Source of the DNA: CBDDBX01 sp965225955
Lineage (GTDB): Bacteria > Acidobacteriota > Aminicenantia > UBA2199
Direction: 5' to 3'
DNA length: 64,000 nt
NCBI GenBank assembly: GCA_965225955.1
Contig: CBDDBX010000019.1
Span: 69,523 to 133,522 of the forward strand
The notes under the pieces were generated by a model. That model saw only the letters and a list, made by a program, of their open reading frames with translations. It was not told the DNA's origin and did not search any database. A program made the position numbers and the translations under genes. This document shows, piece by piece, positions 9,175 to 18,454 of the stretch; within the stretch, counting starts at the first letter, position 1; every line of letters starts with the position of its first letter.

Positions 9175-10214
9175 GACAACACAGTTTCAATATAAACGAG
9201 ATCAGTTCTGTTATTTCAGAACTGAATCTCGATTTAACAGGTAAAACTGTGCTTACTGAAGCAGCTACCGGTTCTTATGCAGTAACAGCTATTATTGCTG
9301 CTCTTAGTGGGGCCAGAGTGTATGCTTATGCAAAGAGCAGCAGATACGGATCTGTTACAGATGTTTTTCACAATATGGAGCTTATTGCTGATGGACTGGG
9401 AGCTGAAGGTATCAAACTTATCGATAAGCTTACACCGGAAGTAATCGGTGAAGCCGATATTATAACTAATTCCGGGCATCTGAGACCCCTGGACAGAGAC
9501 AAACTGAAATATCTTAAATCCAGTGCTGTAATTCCTGTAATGTATGAAAAGTGGGAATTGAGAGACACCGATATTGATATTGAGTACTGCAGAAAAAATG
9601 GTGTCAGAGTTGCAGGTACTAACGAAAGACATTCATGTATCGGGGTTTTTGATTATCTGGGGGATATGGTTATAAAGCAGATTCTTGACGCAGGATTATG
9701 TCTTGCGGGAAGACGATTTGTTCTGATATCAAATAATGATTTTGGCCCTTATCTTGCAGAGGCACTTGTAAAACTGACTGATAAGGTAGGAGTTGTTACC
9801 ACAGCTGATAGCAGAGCAGATTATTGTGATGGTGTAGTGCATGTAGGTGAATTCCCTGATATAGAATACCGTGAGGATTTTTTTGATGCAGATGCTGTTA
9901 TTTTTACAGCTGCTCCATTTAAAAATATATGGATTGGTGAAAATTGTCCGATAACACCTGAAAAGATCTCTTCATGTTTCAGAAATCCCTATATTCTGAG
10001 ATATGCAGGTGATATATCTGAAGATGATCTTAAAAAACACGAAATTTCATTCTATCCATTGACTGTACAAAGTGGCCATATGGGGATCATCCCGTCAGAT
10101 GTAGGCTGGGCACCTGTAATAAGACTTCAGGCCGGAGGACTTAAAGCAGGTGAACTGATGCTTAAGGAAGAGAATTTTTTCAAAGGTGAATTACTGGCAG
10201 ATATGGTGAACTAG
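9171..10214 (+). CDS. Rossmann-fold NAD(P)-binding protein of unknown function
   Basis: This is a 347-residue protein that I do not recognise as a named family. The N-terminal part has LTGKTVLTEAATGSYAVTA followed by segments resembling the NAD-binding and substrate halves of D-isomer 2-hydroxyacid dehydrogenases or S-adenosylhomocysteine hydrolases (IGEADIITNSGHLRPLD, SSAVIPVMYEKWELRD). The middle has a second strand-loop-helix (GRRFVLISNNDFGPYLAEAL). No classical GxGxxG is clear. It overlaps the aminotransferase by 4 nt and abuts the formyltransferase gene, so it probably acts in making or activating the formylated sugar. This is inference only. Confidence 0.45.
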   Translation: MRQHSFNINEISSVISELNLDLTGKTVLTEAATGSYAVTAIIAALSGARVYAYAKSSRYGSVTDVFHNMELIADGLGAEGIKLIDKLTPEVIGEADIITNSGHLRPLDRDKLKYLKSSAVIPVMYEKWELRDTDIDIEYCRKNGVRVAGTNERHSCIGVFDYLGDMVIKQILDAGLCLAGRRFVLISNNDFGPYLAEALVKLTDKVGVVTTADSRADYCDGVVHVGEFPDIEYREDFFDADAVIFTAAPFKNIWIGENCPITPEKISSCFRNPYILRYAGDISEDDLKKHEISFYPLTVQSGHMGIIPSDVGWAPVIRLQAGGLKAGELMLKEENFFKGELLADMVN

Positions 10215-11135
10215 ATGATAGCTATAGGAAGATCTGCTCTTATGTACAGAACACTTCAGTACTTTTATGAAAAAGGCTGTAGTATTGAAGCAGTAATAAC
10301 AGACAGAGCATATAAAGAGTATGATGTAAAAACAGATGATTTCAGAGAGCTGGCAGAAAGAAACGGATCAGCTTTTTACACTACTTCAGATTTAAGTGAT
10401 CCGGTAATATCAGAATTTCTTAAGAACAAGAAATCGGATATTGCAATCAGTGTAAACTGGAAATATGTTATTCCTTCAGATATTCTGTATGCATTCAGTA
10501 AAGGAATTCTCAATCTTCATCTTGGTAATCTCCCGGACTACAAAGGCAATGCAACGCCAAACTGGGCTATTCTGAATGGAGAACCTTACATATGCCTTAA
10601 TGTTCATAAGATGACTGAAGATCTTGATTCCGGTGATATTGTTGCCAGAGAAAAAATAGATCTTTCTGATTCCGTCTATGTGGGGGATGTGCTTAAAAGA
10701 TCAGAAGCTCTGGCACCTTCACTGTTTTACTCAGCTGTGGAAAGAGTGAAAGAGAAACCTGACTATGTGCTGGCTGAAAACTCTAAATATGGTAGCAGAT
10801 GTTATCCCAGATCAGAGGAAGATCATCAGATTAACTGGAATAATTCAGTGGAGAATATTTCACGGTTAATAAGAGCTTCGTCAAAACCCTATTCAGGTGC
10901 CTACAGCTATCTTAAGGGAGCTAAAATAAGATTCTGGAAAGTGGATGCTGTAGATGAATATTTTGAATATAATGCTGTTCCCGGTCAGTTGCTGAAGTAC
11001 AGAACTGATGCAATTTTCGTCGCATGTGGAGATGGAGTTCTTAAAGTAACAGATTACTCTGCAGATGAAGAGGGAGAAGTTGATAACGAACAGTTCAGAA
11101 GAGTAAGATCGAGGTTCAGATACAGATATGAGTAG
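10215..11135 (+). CDS. Sugar N-formyltransferase (Fmt/ArnA N-terminal domain-like)
   Basis: This is a 306-residue protein. The core has LNLHLGNLPDYKGNATPNWAILNGE followed by NVHKMTEDLDSGDI. These supply the Asn-His...Asp triad and the SLLP-like loop conserved in methionyl-tRNA formyltransferase and in sugar formyltransferases such as ArnA and VioF. The donor is expected to be N10-formyl-tetrahydrofolate. The gene lies between a Rossmann protein and an ArnC-like glycosyltransferase, far from def or rRNA-processing genes, so a sugar rather than Met-tRNA is the likely substrate. The C-terminal ~100 residues resemble the Fmt C-terminal barrel region. It overlaps the next gene by 8 nt. Confidence 0.78.
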   Translation: MIAIGRSALMYRTLQYFYEKGCSIEAVITDRAYKEYDVKTDDFRELAERNGSAFYTTSDLSDPVISEFLKNKKSDIAISVNWKYVIPSDILYAFSKGILNLHLGNLPDYKGNATPNWAILNGEPYICLNVHKMTEDLDSGDIVAREKIDLSDSVYVGDVLKRSEALAPSLFYSAVERVKEKPDYVLAENSKYGSRCYPRSEEDHQINWNNSVENISRLIRASSKPYSGAYSYLKGAKIRFWKVDAVDEYFEYNAVPGQLLKYRTDAIFVACGDGVLKVTDYSADEEGEVDNEQFRRVRSRFRYRYE

Positions 11136-12063
11136 CAATATTGATGTAACGGTTATTCTGCCTTTTCTTAATGAAGAGAGCAGTCTTGAGAGTACAGCAG
11201 ATAAGCTGAACAGCTATTTTGAAAAGGTGGATCTTAAGGGTGAAGTGATCTTTGTAGATGACGGCTCTTCTGATAAATCCTTTGATATTATAAGTAAAAG
11301 AAAATATACCGGATTCAGAGCTAAAGTTATAAAACTTTCAAAGAACTTTGGAACTCATGCTGCTCTCAGGGCTGGTATATCAAAAGCTGAAGGGAGCTAT
11401 ATTACATTTATGTATGCTGACCTTCAGGATCCTCTTGAACTTATTGAACAGCTATATTTAAAATGCAAAGAGGGTAGTGATATAGCATGGGCAGTAAGAA
11501 AAAATATCGATACCGGAGTGTTTAACAGGCTGTTTACGAAGCTTTATGCATTTTTAATAAAGAAGTTTGTTAGTTCAGAGTTTCCGGATAACGGTATGGA
11601 TATTGTTATGTTCTCTTCAAAGATAGGGGACATTCTTAATAAAAAAGTGGAGTCAAACTCTTCTGTTTTTCTCCAGATTTTTACAATGGGTTTCAAACAC
11701 TCATTCATAACTTACGATAAGGTGGAAAGAACAGCAGGGAAATCCAAATGGACAATGTCCAAAAAGATTAAACTTCTTATAGATTCATTTGTTGCTTTCT
11801 CCTATATTCCCATAAGACTGGTTAGTATGATTGGTATCGTTCTGGCGCTTATGGGGCTGATATGGGGAGGTGTAATAATTCTGAGAGCTATTTTATGGGA
11901 TGATCTTGTAGCAGGATGGCCGACACTGATTGCTGTGCTGATGATAGGCTTTGGTATTACCAATATCTCTCTTGGGATAATTGCTGAATACCTCTGGCGG
12001 ACTCTGGATACAGCAAGAGGACGTGATGTTTTTATTATAGATAATTATATTGAAATCAATTAA
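11128..12063 (+). CDS. GT2 polyprenyl-phosphate glycosyltransferase (ArnC/GtrB/DPM-like)
   Basis: This is a 311-residue protein. The N-terminal GT-A domain has VTVILPFLNEESSL, FVDDGSSDKS and the MYADLQDP acidic motif. Two hydrophobic segments lie at the C-terminus (residues ~230-295). This architecture is that of transferases that place a sugar on undecaprenyl phosphate (ArnC, GtrB, dolichol-phosphate mannose synthase). Placed directly after a formyltransferase, the pair recalls ArnA/ArnC, suggesting a formylated amino sugar is loaded on the lipid carrier. That link is inferred. The GT39-like enzymes of the cluster would be the natural users of such a carrier. Confidence 0.75.
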   Translation: MSSNIDVTVILPFLNEESSLESTADKLNSYFEKVDLKGEVIFVDDGSSDKSFDIISKRKYTGFRAKVIKLSKNFGTHAALRAGISKAEGSYITFMYADLQDPLELIEQLYLKCKEGSDIAWAVRKNIDTGVFNRLFTKLYAFLIKKFVSSEFPDNGMDIVMFSSKIGDILNKKVESNSSVFLQIFTMGFKHSFITYDKVERTAGKSKWTMSKKIKLLIDSFVAFSYIPIRLVSMIGIVLALMGLIWGGVIILRAILWDDLVAGWPTLIAVLMIGFGITNISLGIIAEYLWRTLDTARGRDVFIIDNYIEIN

Positions 12064-12075
12064 CAGGGAATAAAA

Positions 12076-13074
12076 ATGGCAGAAAAGAAAGGAATACTTG
12101 TAACAGGCGGTGCAGGTTTTATTGGTTCACATCTTACAGATGAATTACTGAAAAAAGGCTATCGGGTAACTGTACTTGATAATCTGGTTAATGGATCTAC
12201 TGAAAATCTGAAAGAGGCTGAAAAGAGTTGTGATTTCAGATTTGTAGAGGGAGATATTTTAGAATCCCGTGACTGTCTGACAGCTCTTGAGGGTATTGAT
12301 GCGGTGTATCATCTGGCGTGTCTTGGTGTAAGGCACTCCATTCATAGCCCCTTTGAAAATCATCGGGTTAATGCTGAAGGCACTCTTACTCTTCTTGAAG
12401 CCTGTCGCTCTGAAAATGTTGGAAAGTTTATATACTTCTCAACTTCAGAAATATATGGAGATGTAAGAGAGTTTCCAATAACCGAGAAAAAATTACCTAA
12501 TCCTCTTACAGTTTATGGAGCCAGTAAACTTGTAGGGGAATATTATACAAATGTTTATAAAGGCTGCTATGGTCTGGATACATCTGTAATAAGGGTTTTT
12601 AACAATTATGGTCCCCGTGCTCATTATGAAGGTGATAGCGGCGAACTTATTCCCCGTACAATAGTTAAACTGCTTTATGGAGAAGCTCCTGTTATTTTTG
12701 GTGATGGTAGTAATACAAGAGATTTTTTCTATGTAAAAGATACCGTAGCGGCAGTTGCAGGGTTAATGGACCGTAAAAGTCTTGATGGTGAAATACTCAA
12801 TATTGGAGCTGGGAAAGAGTATACAATAAAAGAGGTTATTGAAGAGATTCTGAAAGTTATGAAAATAGAAGATATAGTTCCTCAATATCTTGAAGACAGA
12901 CCTGCCGATGTACCAAGATTATGGGTTGATGCATCGCGATTTGGAGAGATAACAGGTTATAAGCCTCTCTACAGTTTCAGGGAAGGACTTGAGGAAACTG
13001 TTAAGTACTATGTTGCACTGGCTGAAAACAGAGAGTTGCTAAAAGATATTGCTGATAAAAACTGGGAAAAATAA
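12076..13074 (+). CDS. Nucleotide-sugar epimerase/4,6-dehydratase (extended SDR)
   Basis: This is a 332-residue enzyme with GGAGFIGSHL (GxxGxxG), a STSEIYG serine segment and YGASKLVGE (YxxxK). It also has FNNYGPR and GDGSNTRDFFYVKD, the usual hallmarks of the UDP-glucose epimerase / UDP-glucuronate decarboxylase / dTDP-glucose dehydratase superfamily. An AGGGA ribosome site precedes the ATG. It is followed with a 1-nt overlap by a DegT-type aminotransferase, so the pair may make a keto-sugar and then aminate it. I cannot distinguish a dehydratase from an epimerase without alignment. Confidence 0.8.
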   Translation: MAEKKGILVTGGAGFIGSHLTDELLKKGYRVTVLDNLVNGSTENLKEAEKSCDFRFVEGDILESRDCLTALEGIDAVYHLACLGVRHSIHSPFENHRVNAEGTLTLLEACRSENVGKFIYFSTSEIYGDVREFPITEKKLPNPLTVYGASKLVGEYYTNVYKGCYGLDTSVIRVFNNYGPRAHYEGDSGELIPRTIVKLLYGEAPVIFGDGSNTRDFFYVKDTVAAVAGLMDRKSLDGEILNIGAGKEYTIKEVIEEILKVMKIEDIVPQYLEDRPADVPRLWVDASRFGEITGYKPLYSFREGLEETVKYYVALAENRELLKDIADKNWEK

Positions 13075-14205
13075 TGAATATACCTATTACGAAGCTGAGT
13101 CTGGATAAAGAGGAGGCTCAGGCAGCATACGATACAATTTTAAGTGGCTGGGTTACTCAGGGGCCTGCTGTTAAGAAGTTTGAGGATGCTTTTGCTGAAT
13201 ATACAGGTGCAGAACATGCTGTTGCGGTTTCAAGTTGTACAACAGCTCTCCATCTGGCTATGATGGCTGCGGGTGTTGGAGAAGGGGATGAGGTAATATG
13301 CCCCTCTATGAGTTTCATTGCAACCGCCAATGCAATTACCTACAGTGGAGGAGTTCCTGTATTTGCTGATGTTGATCCGTTAACCTGGAATCTCTCTCCT
13401 GAAGATGTAATTAAGAGAATCACTCCTGCAACAAAAGCTGTTCTTCTGGTTCACCAGATGGGGTTTCCTGCAGATATTGATCGTTTCAGAGAGATCTGTG
13501 ATGAGTATAATCTCATACTTATTGAAGATGCTGCCTGTGCGATCGGTTCTGAATTTAAAGGAAAGAGAATCGGCTCTCACAGTGATCTTGTATGTTTCTC
13601 TTTTCATCCACGAAAAGTGATAACAACAGGAGATGGAGGAATGGTAACCACATCTTCAGATGAGATCGCTGGCAAGATTAAAACTCTTAAGACAGCACGG
13701 TATGTCTGTTAATGATCTGGAGAGACATAAATCTGGGAAGATGATTTTTGAGGAGTATCTGGAAATAGGATACAACTACAGAATGACAGATATTCAGGCT
13801 TCAATTGGTCTGGTTCAGCTGGGTAAACTGAATGATCTGATTGAAGGGCGCCGGAAAGTTGCTGAAAGATATAACAAAGCTTTTGCTGATAGCCCTTACA
13901 TAAGAACAACTGACGTAGTTGCCGGAGGAGTTCCAAATTATCAGTCATATCCGATCTATCTGACAGATAAGGTAACTATATCAAGAAATGAACTTATGCA
14001 GAAAATGCTGGATGAAGGTATAGCAACCAGAAGAGGAATAATGACAGCCCATACACAGAAAGCATATATAAATAGATGGAAAGGAGCTCCTCTGTCAGTT
14101 ACAGAGAACGCTGAGAAGAGAAGTCTTCTACTTCCTCTTTATCAGGGGATGAGAATAGATGAGATAGATTATGTAATCAATAAAATTGAGGAGTATTGTA
14201 TATAA
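13074..14205 (+). pseudogene. DegT/DnrJ/EryC1 sugar aminotransferase, interrupted by a frameshift
   Basis: Two adjacent frames make one aminotransferase. Bases 13074-13712 encode the N-terminal part, with AVSSCTTALHLAMMAAG, EDAACAIGS and the lysine motif FHPRKVITTGDGG. Bases about 13690-14205 continue in the +1 frame with RQHGMSVNDL...YNYRMTDIQASIGLVQL and the normal C-terminus. The family runs from KIKTL straight into RQHG, which requires removing one base near 13689 (CTT-A-AGA-CAG). As sequenced, the product ends at 212 residues and lacks the C-terminal domain. It may be a true mutation, a phase-variable state or a sequencing indel. It pairs with the upstream epimerase. Confidence 0.8.
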
Positions 14206-14240
14206 ATGAAATTTGAAAATCTGTTTAAAGGAGTTGATTG

Positions 14241-15167
14241 ATGGTGGATTGTTGTAAAGAGATACAGAAAGGACTGTCGGTTGTTATACCGGTTTTTAAT
14301 GAGGAAGGGGCAATATTGTCTACCATTACTTCTATTAACGGCATATTTGAGCAAGCCGGTATAGAGAATTATGAATTGATAATAGTTAATGATGGTTCTA
14401 CGGATAAAACATCAGAGATTCTTAAAGAGAACGAAAACCTGAGTTTCAGGTTACTTGAACATGATCAGAATAAAGGTTATGGACGTTCTCTTAAAACAGG
14501 CATTCTTGCAAGTAATTACGATGTTGTTGCTATTACGGATGCTGATGGTACTTATCCTAACGAGAGAATGCCGGAGCTTTTCAGTGAAATAAAGAATCAC
14601 GATATGGTTGTAGGTTCACGGAATGGAGAAGAGGTGAAAATTCCGCTAATAAGAAAACCTGCAAAGTTTGTTTTAAGAACTCTTGCAAATTATCTTGCAG
14701 AGTACAAAATACCAGATCTGAATTCCGGGTTGCGAATTTTCAGGAAAGACAAGGTTCTTCCTTTTTTTGGAATTCTTCCAAATGGTTTCTCCTTTACAAC
14801 AACCATAACACTTGCAATGCTTACAAATAGTCTGAAAGTGAAATTTGTACCGATAAATTATCTTAAGCGTAAAGGTAAAAGTAAAATAAGACCTATTAGT
14901 GATACATTGAATTTTCTGCTTCTTATCTGCAGAACAATAATATATTTCAATCCTCTGAAAATTTTCATACCAGCCAGTGTAATGTTTCTGCTTTCAAGTA
15001 TAATTATATTCTTTTATAGCTTGTTTTTTATGAACAAAATACTCAATACTTCAGTTCTCATTCTTTTTGTTACTTCTATTCAGCTGCTTGCAACGGGTTT
15101 GATAGCTGATCTGATCGATAAACGTTCTCACAACATAACATCTATGGGAGATTGCTATGAAGAGTAG
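14241..15167 (+). CDS. GT2 polyprenyl-phosphate glycosyltransferase (GtrB/DPM-like)
   Basis: This is a 308-residue protein with GLSVVIPVFNEEGAI, IVNDGSTDKT and TDADGTYP (acidic DxD-type motif), then two hydrophobic segments near residues 245-300. It is a second ArnC/GtrB-type enzyme in the cluster and would build a polyprenyl-phosphate sugar. Start ATG 14241 has an AAAGGAG ribosome site seven bases upstream, and is better than an adjacent TTG. The 35-nt spacer before it contains an 11-codon mini-ORF (14206-14241) whose TGA overlaps the start; I attach no function to it. Confidence 0.72.
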   Translation: MVDCCKEIQKGLSVVIPVFNEEGAILSTITSINGIFEQAGIENYELIIVNDGSTDKTSEILKENENLSFRLLEHDQNKGYGRSLKTGILASNYDVVAITDADGTYPNERMPELFSEIKNHDMVVGSRNGEEVKIPLIRKPAKFVLRTLANYLAEYKIPDLNSGLRIFRKDKVLPFFGILPNGFSFTTTITLAMLTNSLKVKFVPINYLKRKGKSKIRPISDTLNFLLLICRTIIYFNPLKIFIPASVMFLLSSIIIFFYSLFFMNKILNTSVLILFVTSIQLLATGLIADLIDKRSHNITSMGDCYEE

Positions 15168-16696
15168 GTACAATGAAAAAGTTGACATACTTTTTGTTAA
15201 TCCACCATCCGCAGACGGATTTGTATATATAAGAGATATAAATCGTCATGGCCGGTCATCATGGGAGAGGATAAAATGGCCGCAGACAAGTCTGGCATAT
15301 CTTGTTGCAGTAGTGCAGCAGGAGGGGTACACAGCAGAGATCGTTGATTGTATAGCTGATGAGATAAGCTGGGATGAGTATGAAAACAATTCTGAGAAAC
15401 TGTCAGCCCAGATTTTGTTTCAGTAATATTATTTCTGTAACCTACAGCAATGATCTCAGAGCCCTTGAGAGAGCTAAAGAGATCTCAGGTGCGATTACTA
15501 TTGGAATGGGGCCACATCTAACAAGCAGGCCTCTGGAATCAATAAAGGAATCTGAAGGTCTGGATTATATAATACAGAATGAAGCTGAGATAACAATAAA
15601 AGAGTTGCTTAAAGTAGTTGACAAAGATGAGACTTTAACAACGGAATCCCTTAAAGAAGTATCAGGTATAGTCTTTATACCCTCAAGAGTGGGGGCGGGA
15701 ACCAGCAGTGACGCTGTATTAACTGAGTTCAGGGATTTCATTGCAGATCTTGATGAATTACCAATGCCGAGACACGATATGCTTCCTCTGAAAAAGTACT
15801 GGAGCCCGCTTCTGGGACATTACACATTTGTTGAGGCAATGAGAGGCTGTGCCTATAAGTGTGTTTTCTGCCGTCAGGCAGTTATGTGGAAGTGGAAGAT
15901 AAGAGGCCGGTCAGGTGCAAAGCTTGCAGAGGAGGCCATATATGTTAATTCCCTTGGGGTTGATAATATTCTTTTTCATGCTGATACATTTACTCTGAAC
16001 CAGGAGATGGTGGAAGATATGTGTGACAAGCTTATTGAAGCGGGAACACCTTTTAGATGGGCTTGTAATACACATGTGCAGCCTCTTCTGAATAAACCGG
16101 AACTGGTTGCAAAAATGAAGAAAGCCGGTTGCTGGATGATTGCTGTAGGAATTGAGTCTGGTGATAATGAAATCCTTAAGAATATTAAAAAGCAGATAAC
16201 CATAGAGGAAGCAGAAGCGGTTGTCCGAATGATAGATAAAGCAGGAATTGAAGCCTGGGGTTATTTTGTCCTTGGATTGCCTGGAGAAACAAAAGAAACA
16301 CTTCAAAAGACAATAGATGCATCTTTAAGAATGCCTGTTACCATTGCAAAGTTTGATATAGCTGCTCCATATCCCGGTACTGAATTCTACCAGTATGTAA
16401 AAGATAATGGTTACATGGATATTTCCAATTATGAAGAATTTGACCAGAATGCTTCGGCGGTAGTTAGTTATCCTGACCTGTCAGCTGAAGAGATCAAAGC
16501 TGCTGTTAAAAGAGCCAACAGAAAGTTTTATCTGAGGCCTGCACCAATCCTGAGACTGTTAAAAGAGTTTAAAAGTATATCTACAATCAAAGCAACTCTA
16601 TTGATAGCCAGAGATCAGTTCAGGTTACTGGCAAGGGGTAAGAGAAAAAGGGAAGATGCAACTGTAAAAATGAATCTGCAGGAAAAGAGTGAATAA
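15157..16696 (+). pseudogene. B12-binding radical SAM protein, interrupted by a frameshift
   Basis: Two overlapping frames form one ~510-residue protein. The first (15157-15426) has the cobalamin-domain start VDILFVNPPSADG and LAYLVAVVQQEGY. The second, entered near 15411, continues FSNIISVTYSNDLRAL and then has the radical-SAM cluster motif RGCAYKCVFC (CxxxCxxC). An extra base in the T-run near 15411-15415 explains the break. Family members of this layout act as methyltransferases or ring-forming enzymes on sugars, lipids and other glycan parts. As sequenced, the first frame stops before the iron-sulfur domain. The gene overlaps the upstream GT2 gene by 11 nt. Confidence 0.78.
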
Positions 16697-16698
16697 TT

Positions 16699-17502
16699 AT
16701 GAGTGATTCAGTACAGGTAAAAGATGAAAATGTAGAATCTGAGCTGGAGAAAAAAGATAGAGAACTTTTTAATACTATAGCTGATACTTACTGCAAAAAA
16801 GATATGAGTGCCAGTTCCAGGCCTCCAAGAAAGCAGAGACTGATTAAAACTTTGTCACTGTTACCGGACAGTAGCAGCTTCAATGTACTTGAAGTAGGCT
16901 GCGGATGCGGTTACACAGCAGAATATCTGCAGGGATTATACAGCCACTATACAGGGGTGGACTATGCTGAAAAGCTGATAGATTATGCCAGAGAATTTAA
17001 TGGTTATGATAATACCGACTTTGTAGCAGCAAATATCAACGATTATGAACCTGAAGAGAAGGCTGATGTAATTCTGATGATAGGTGTTTTACACCATTTT
17101 GATGATTATGAAGCTACTTTTAGAAGAATACTTGAGCTGCTGAAACCTGGTGGCTGGGTTCTTATAAATGAACCACAATCTGCTAATCTTATTATACAGA
17201 TAGCAAGGAAAATACGGGCTGTAGTGGATAAATCTTACTCTGAGGATCAGCTCTCTTTCTCATCAGATATGCTTAAAGAGCTTTTTGAGAAAAGTGGTCT
17301 TGAAAACTGCAGGATAGTTCCTCAGGGACTCTTTTCCACACCTTTCGCTGAAGTTGTCTTCAAGCCGGATTTTCTATTTGGTAAAGTTGCGGGAACTGCA
17401 GTACTGGCTGATAAAATATCTGAATCTGTTTTTGGTGGTTTACTGAAATACGTAAGCTGGAACCTGATTGCAGCAGGACAAAAAAAAATTGATGAAAGTT
17501 AA
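16699..17502 (+). CDS. Class I SAM-dependent methyltransferase
   Basis: This is a 267-residue protein. VLEVGCGCGYTAEYL is motif I, GVDYAEKLIDYA the acidic motif II region, and VILMIGVLHHFDDYE plus LKPGGWVLINEP motifs IV-V of Methyltransf_11/25-type enzymes. The N-terminal ~45 residues are charged and probably helical. It overlaps the following membrane protein gene by 11 nt. Its place within the glycan cluster suggests methylation of a sugar or of a chain end that controls polymer length, but the substrate is unknown. Confidence 0.75.
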   Translation: MSDSVQVKDENVESELEKKDRELFNTIADTYCKKDMSASSRPPRKQRLIKTLSLLPDSSSFNVLEVGCGCGYTAEYLQGLYSHYTGVDYAEKLIDYAREFNGYDNTDFVAANINDYEPEEKADVILMIGVLHHFDDYEATFRRILELLKPGGWVLINEPQSANLIIQIARKIRAVVDKSYSEDQLSFSSDMLKELFEKSGLENCRIVPQGLFSTPFAEVVFKPDFLFGKVAGTAVLADKISESVFGGLLKYVSWNLIAAGQKKIDES

Positions 17503-18454
17503 ATTCAGTTTTTTTGCCAGATTCTCAGGTCTGATTATATTTGCTCTGATACTGTTGAATGTGAATCTGTCTGAGGTGTTCAGAGCTATGAAAAAAGCTG
17601 ATTTTACGTTTCTGGGACCGGCTCTTTTAATGGTACTGCCCCTCTATATAATCAAAGCATTCAGATGGAAGAGTATTCTGAATAGTCATGGTATTGAATA
17701 TTCAGGAAAAGATTCGTTTCTGGTATATCTGAGTTCAAATTTTATTGCTTTTATAACTCCGGGAAGATTAGGTGAGCTTGCGAAAGCTTTTTATATAAAA
17801 AATGATACTGGAAATGATTTTCTAAAGGCTCTGCCTTCTGTAATTGCTGACAGGTTGTTTGATATATACGTACTCTCTGCTGTTGCTCTATTCGGTATAT
17901 CCAGACTTTCAGTTATGTCCGGTTATATCTGGCTTAGATATCTGCTGGGTTTTATACTTGTTCTGATGCCTGGAATTCTACTAATCAGAGGAGCAAGAAT
18001 GTCTCTTCTTGAAAAAATCAGAGAGAGCCGTTTATATCGTAGATGGAAAAGTAAAGTTGAACCACTTTTAAAAGAACTGGAAAATGTAACATTTGTAAAA
18101 ATGATAAAGCCTGTAATTCTGACAGCTTCAGCATATGCTATTCTTTTTTTATCAAGCTATTTTATATCTTCATCAGCAGGCATTGAAATAGATTTTTTCA
18201 GTATCATGTATTTTGTTGCTATAGCCAATATTTTGTCATACCTTCCTATATCTGTTGCAGGATTTGGTACACGGGAAATAGGATTTATATATCTTTTCAA
18301 TAGCGTCGGGCTTTTAAAAGAAGAGGCTCTGGCTTTCTCTTTTTTATATTTTTTTGTTTTTTATATTGGCGGAGGAGTAGCTGGTTTTATAGCATACTTA
18401 GTTAAACCGGTAAGTATTGATCTATTGAAAAAAAACAGGAGTTTTAATGAATAA
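17492..18454 (+). CDS. Lysylphosphatidylglycerol synthase-type integral membrane protein
   Basis: This 320-residue hydrophobic protein has about eight membrane segments. It has the conserved FITPGRLGELAKAFYI segment near residue 85 and ADRLFDIYVL near 125, both hallmarks of the LPG_synthase_TM (UPF0104) family. Such genes often accompany glycan clusters, where they are proposed to move or modify lipid-linked sugars. Start ATG 17492 is preferred over an in-frame TTG eight codons earlier. It overlaps its neighbours on both sides (11 and 8 nt), so it is translated within the operon. Substrate unknown. Confidence 0.72.
   Translation: MKVKFSFFARFSGLIIFALILLNVNLSEVFRAMKKADFTFLGPALLMVLPLYIIKAFRWKSILNSHGIEYSGKDSFLVYLSSNFIAFITPGRLGELAKAFYIKNDTGNDFLKALPSVIADRLFDIYVLSAVALFGISRLSVMSGYIWLRYLLGFILVLMPGILLIRGARMSLLEKIRESRLYRRWKSKVEPLLKELENVTFVKMIKPVILTASAYAILFLSSYFISSSAGIEIDFFSIMYFVAIANILSYLPISVAGFGTREIGFIYLFNSVGLLKEEALAFSFLYFFVFYIGGGVAGFIAYLVKPVSIDLLKKNRSFNE

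Noticed and set aside
14206..14241. Eleven-codon ORF before the second GtrB-like gene as a leader peptide
   Set aside because: Too short and without attenuator hairpins or a distinctive codon run; it may be chance between two coupled genes.
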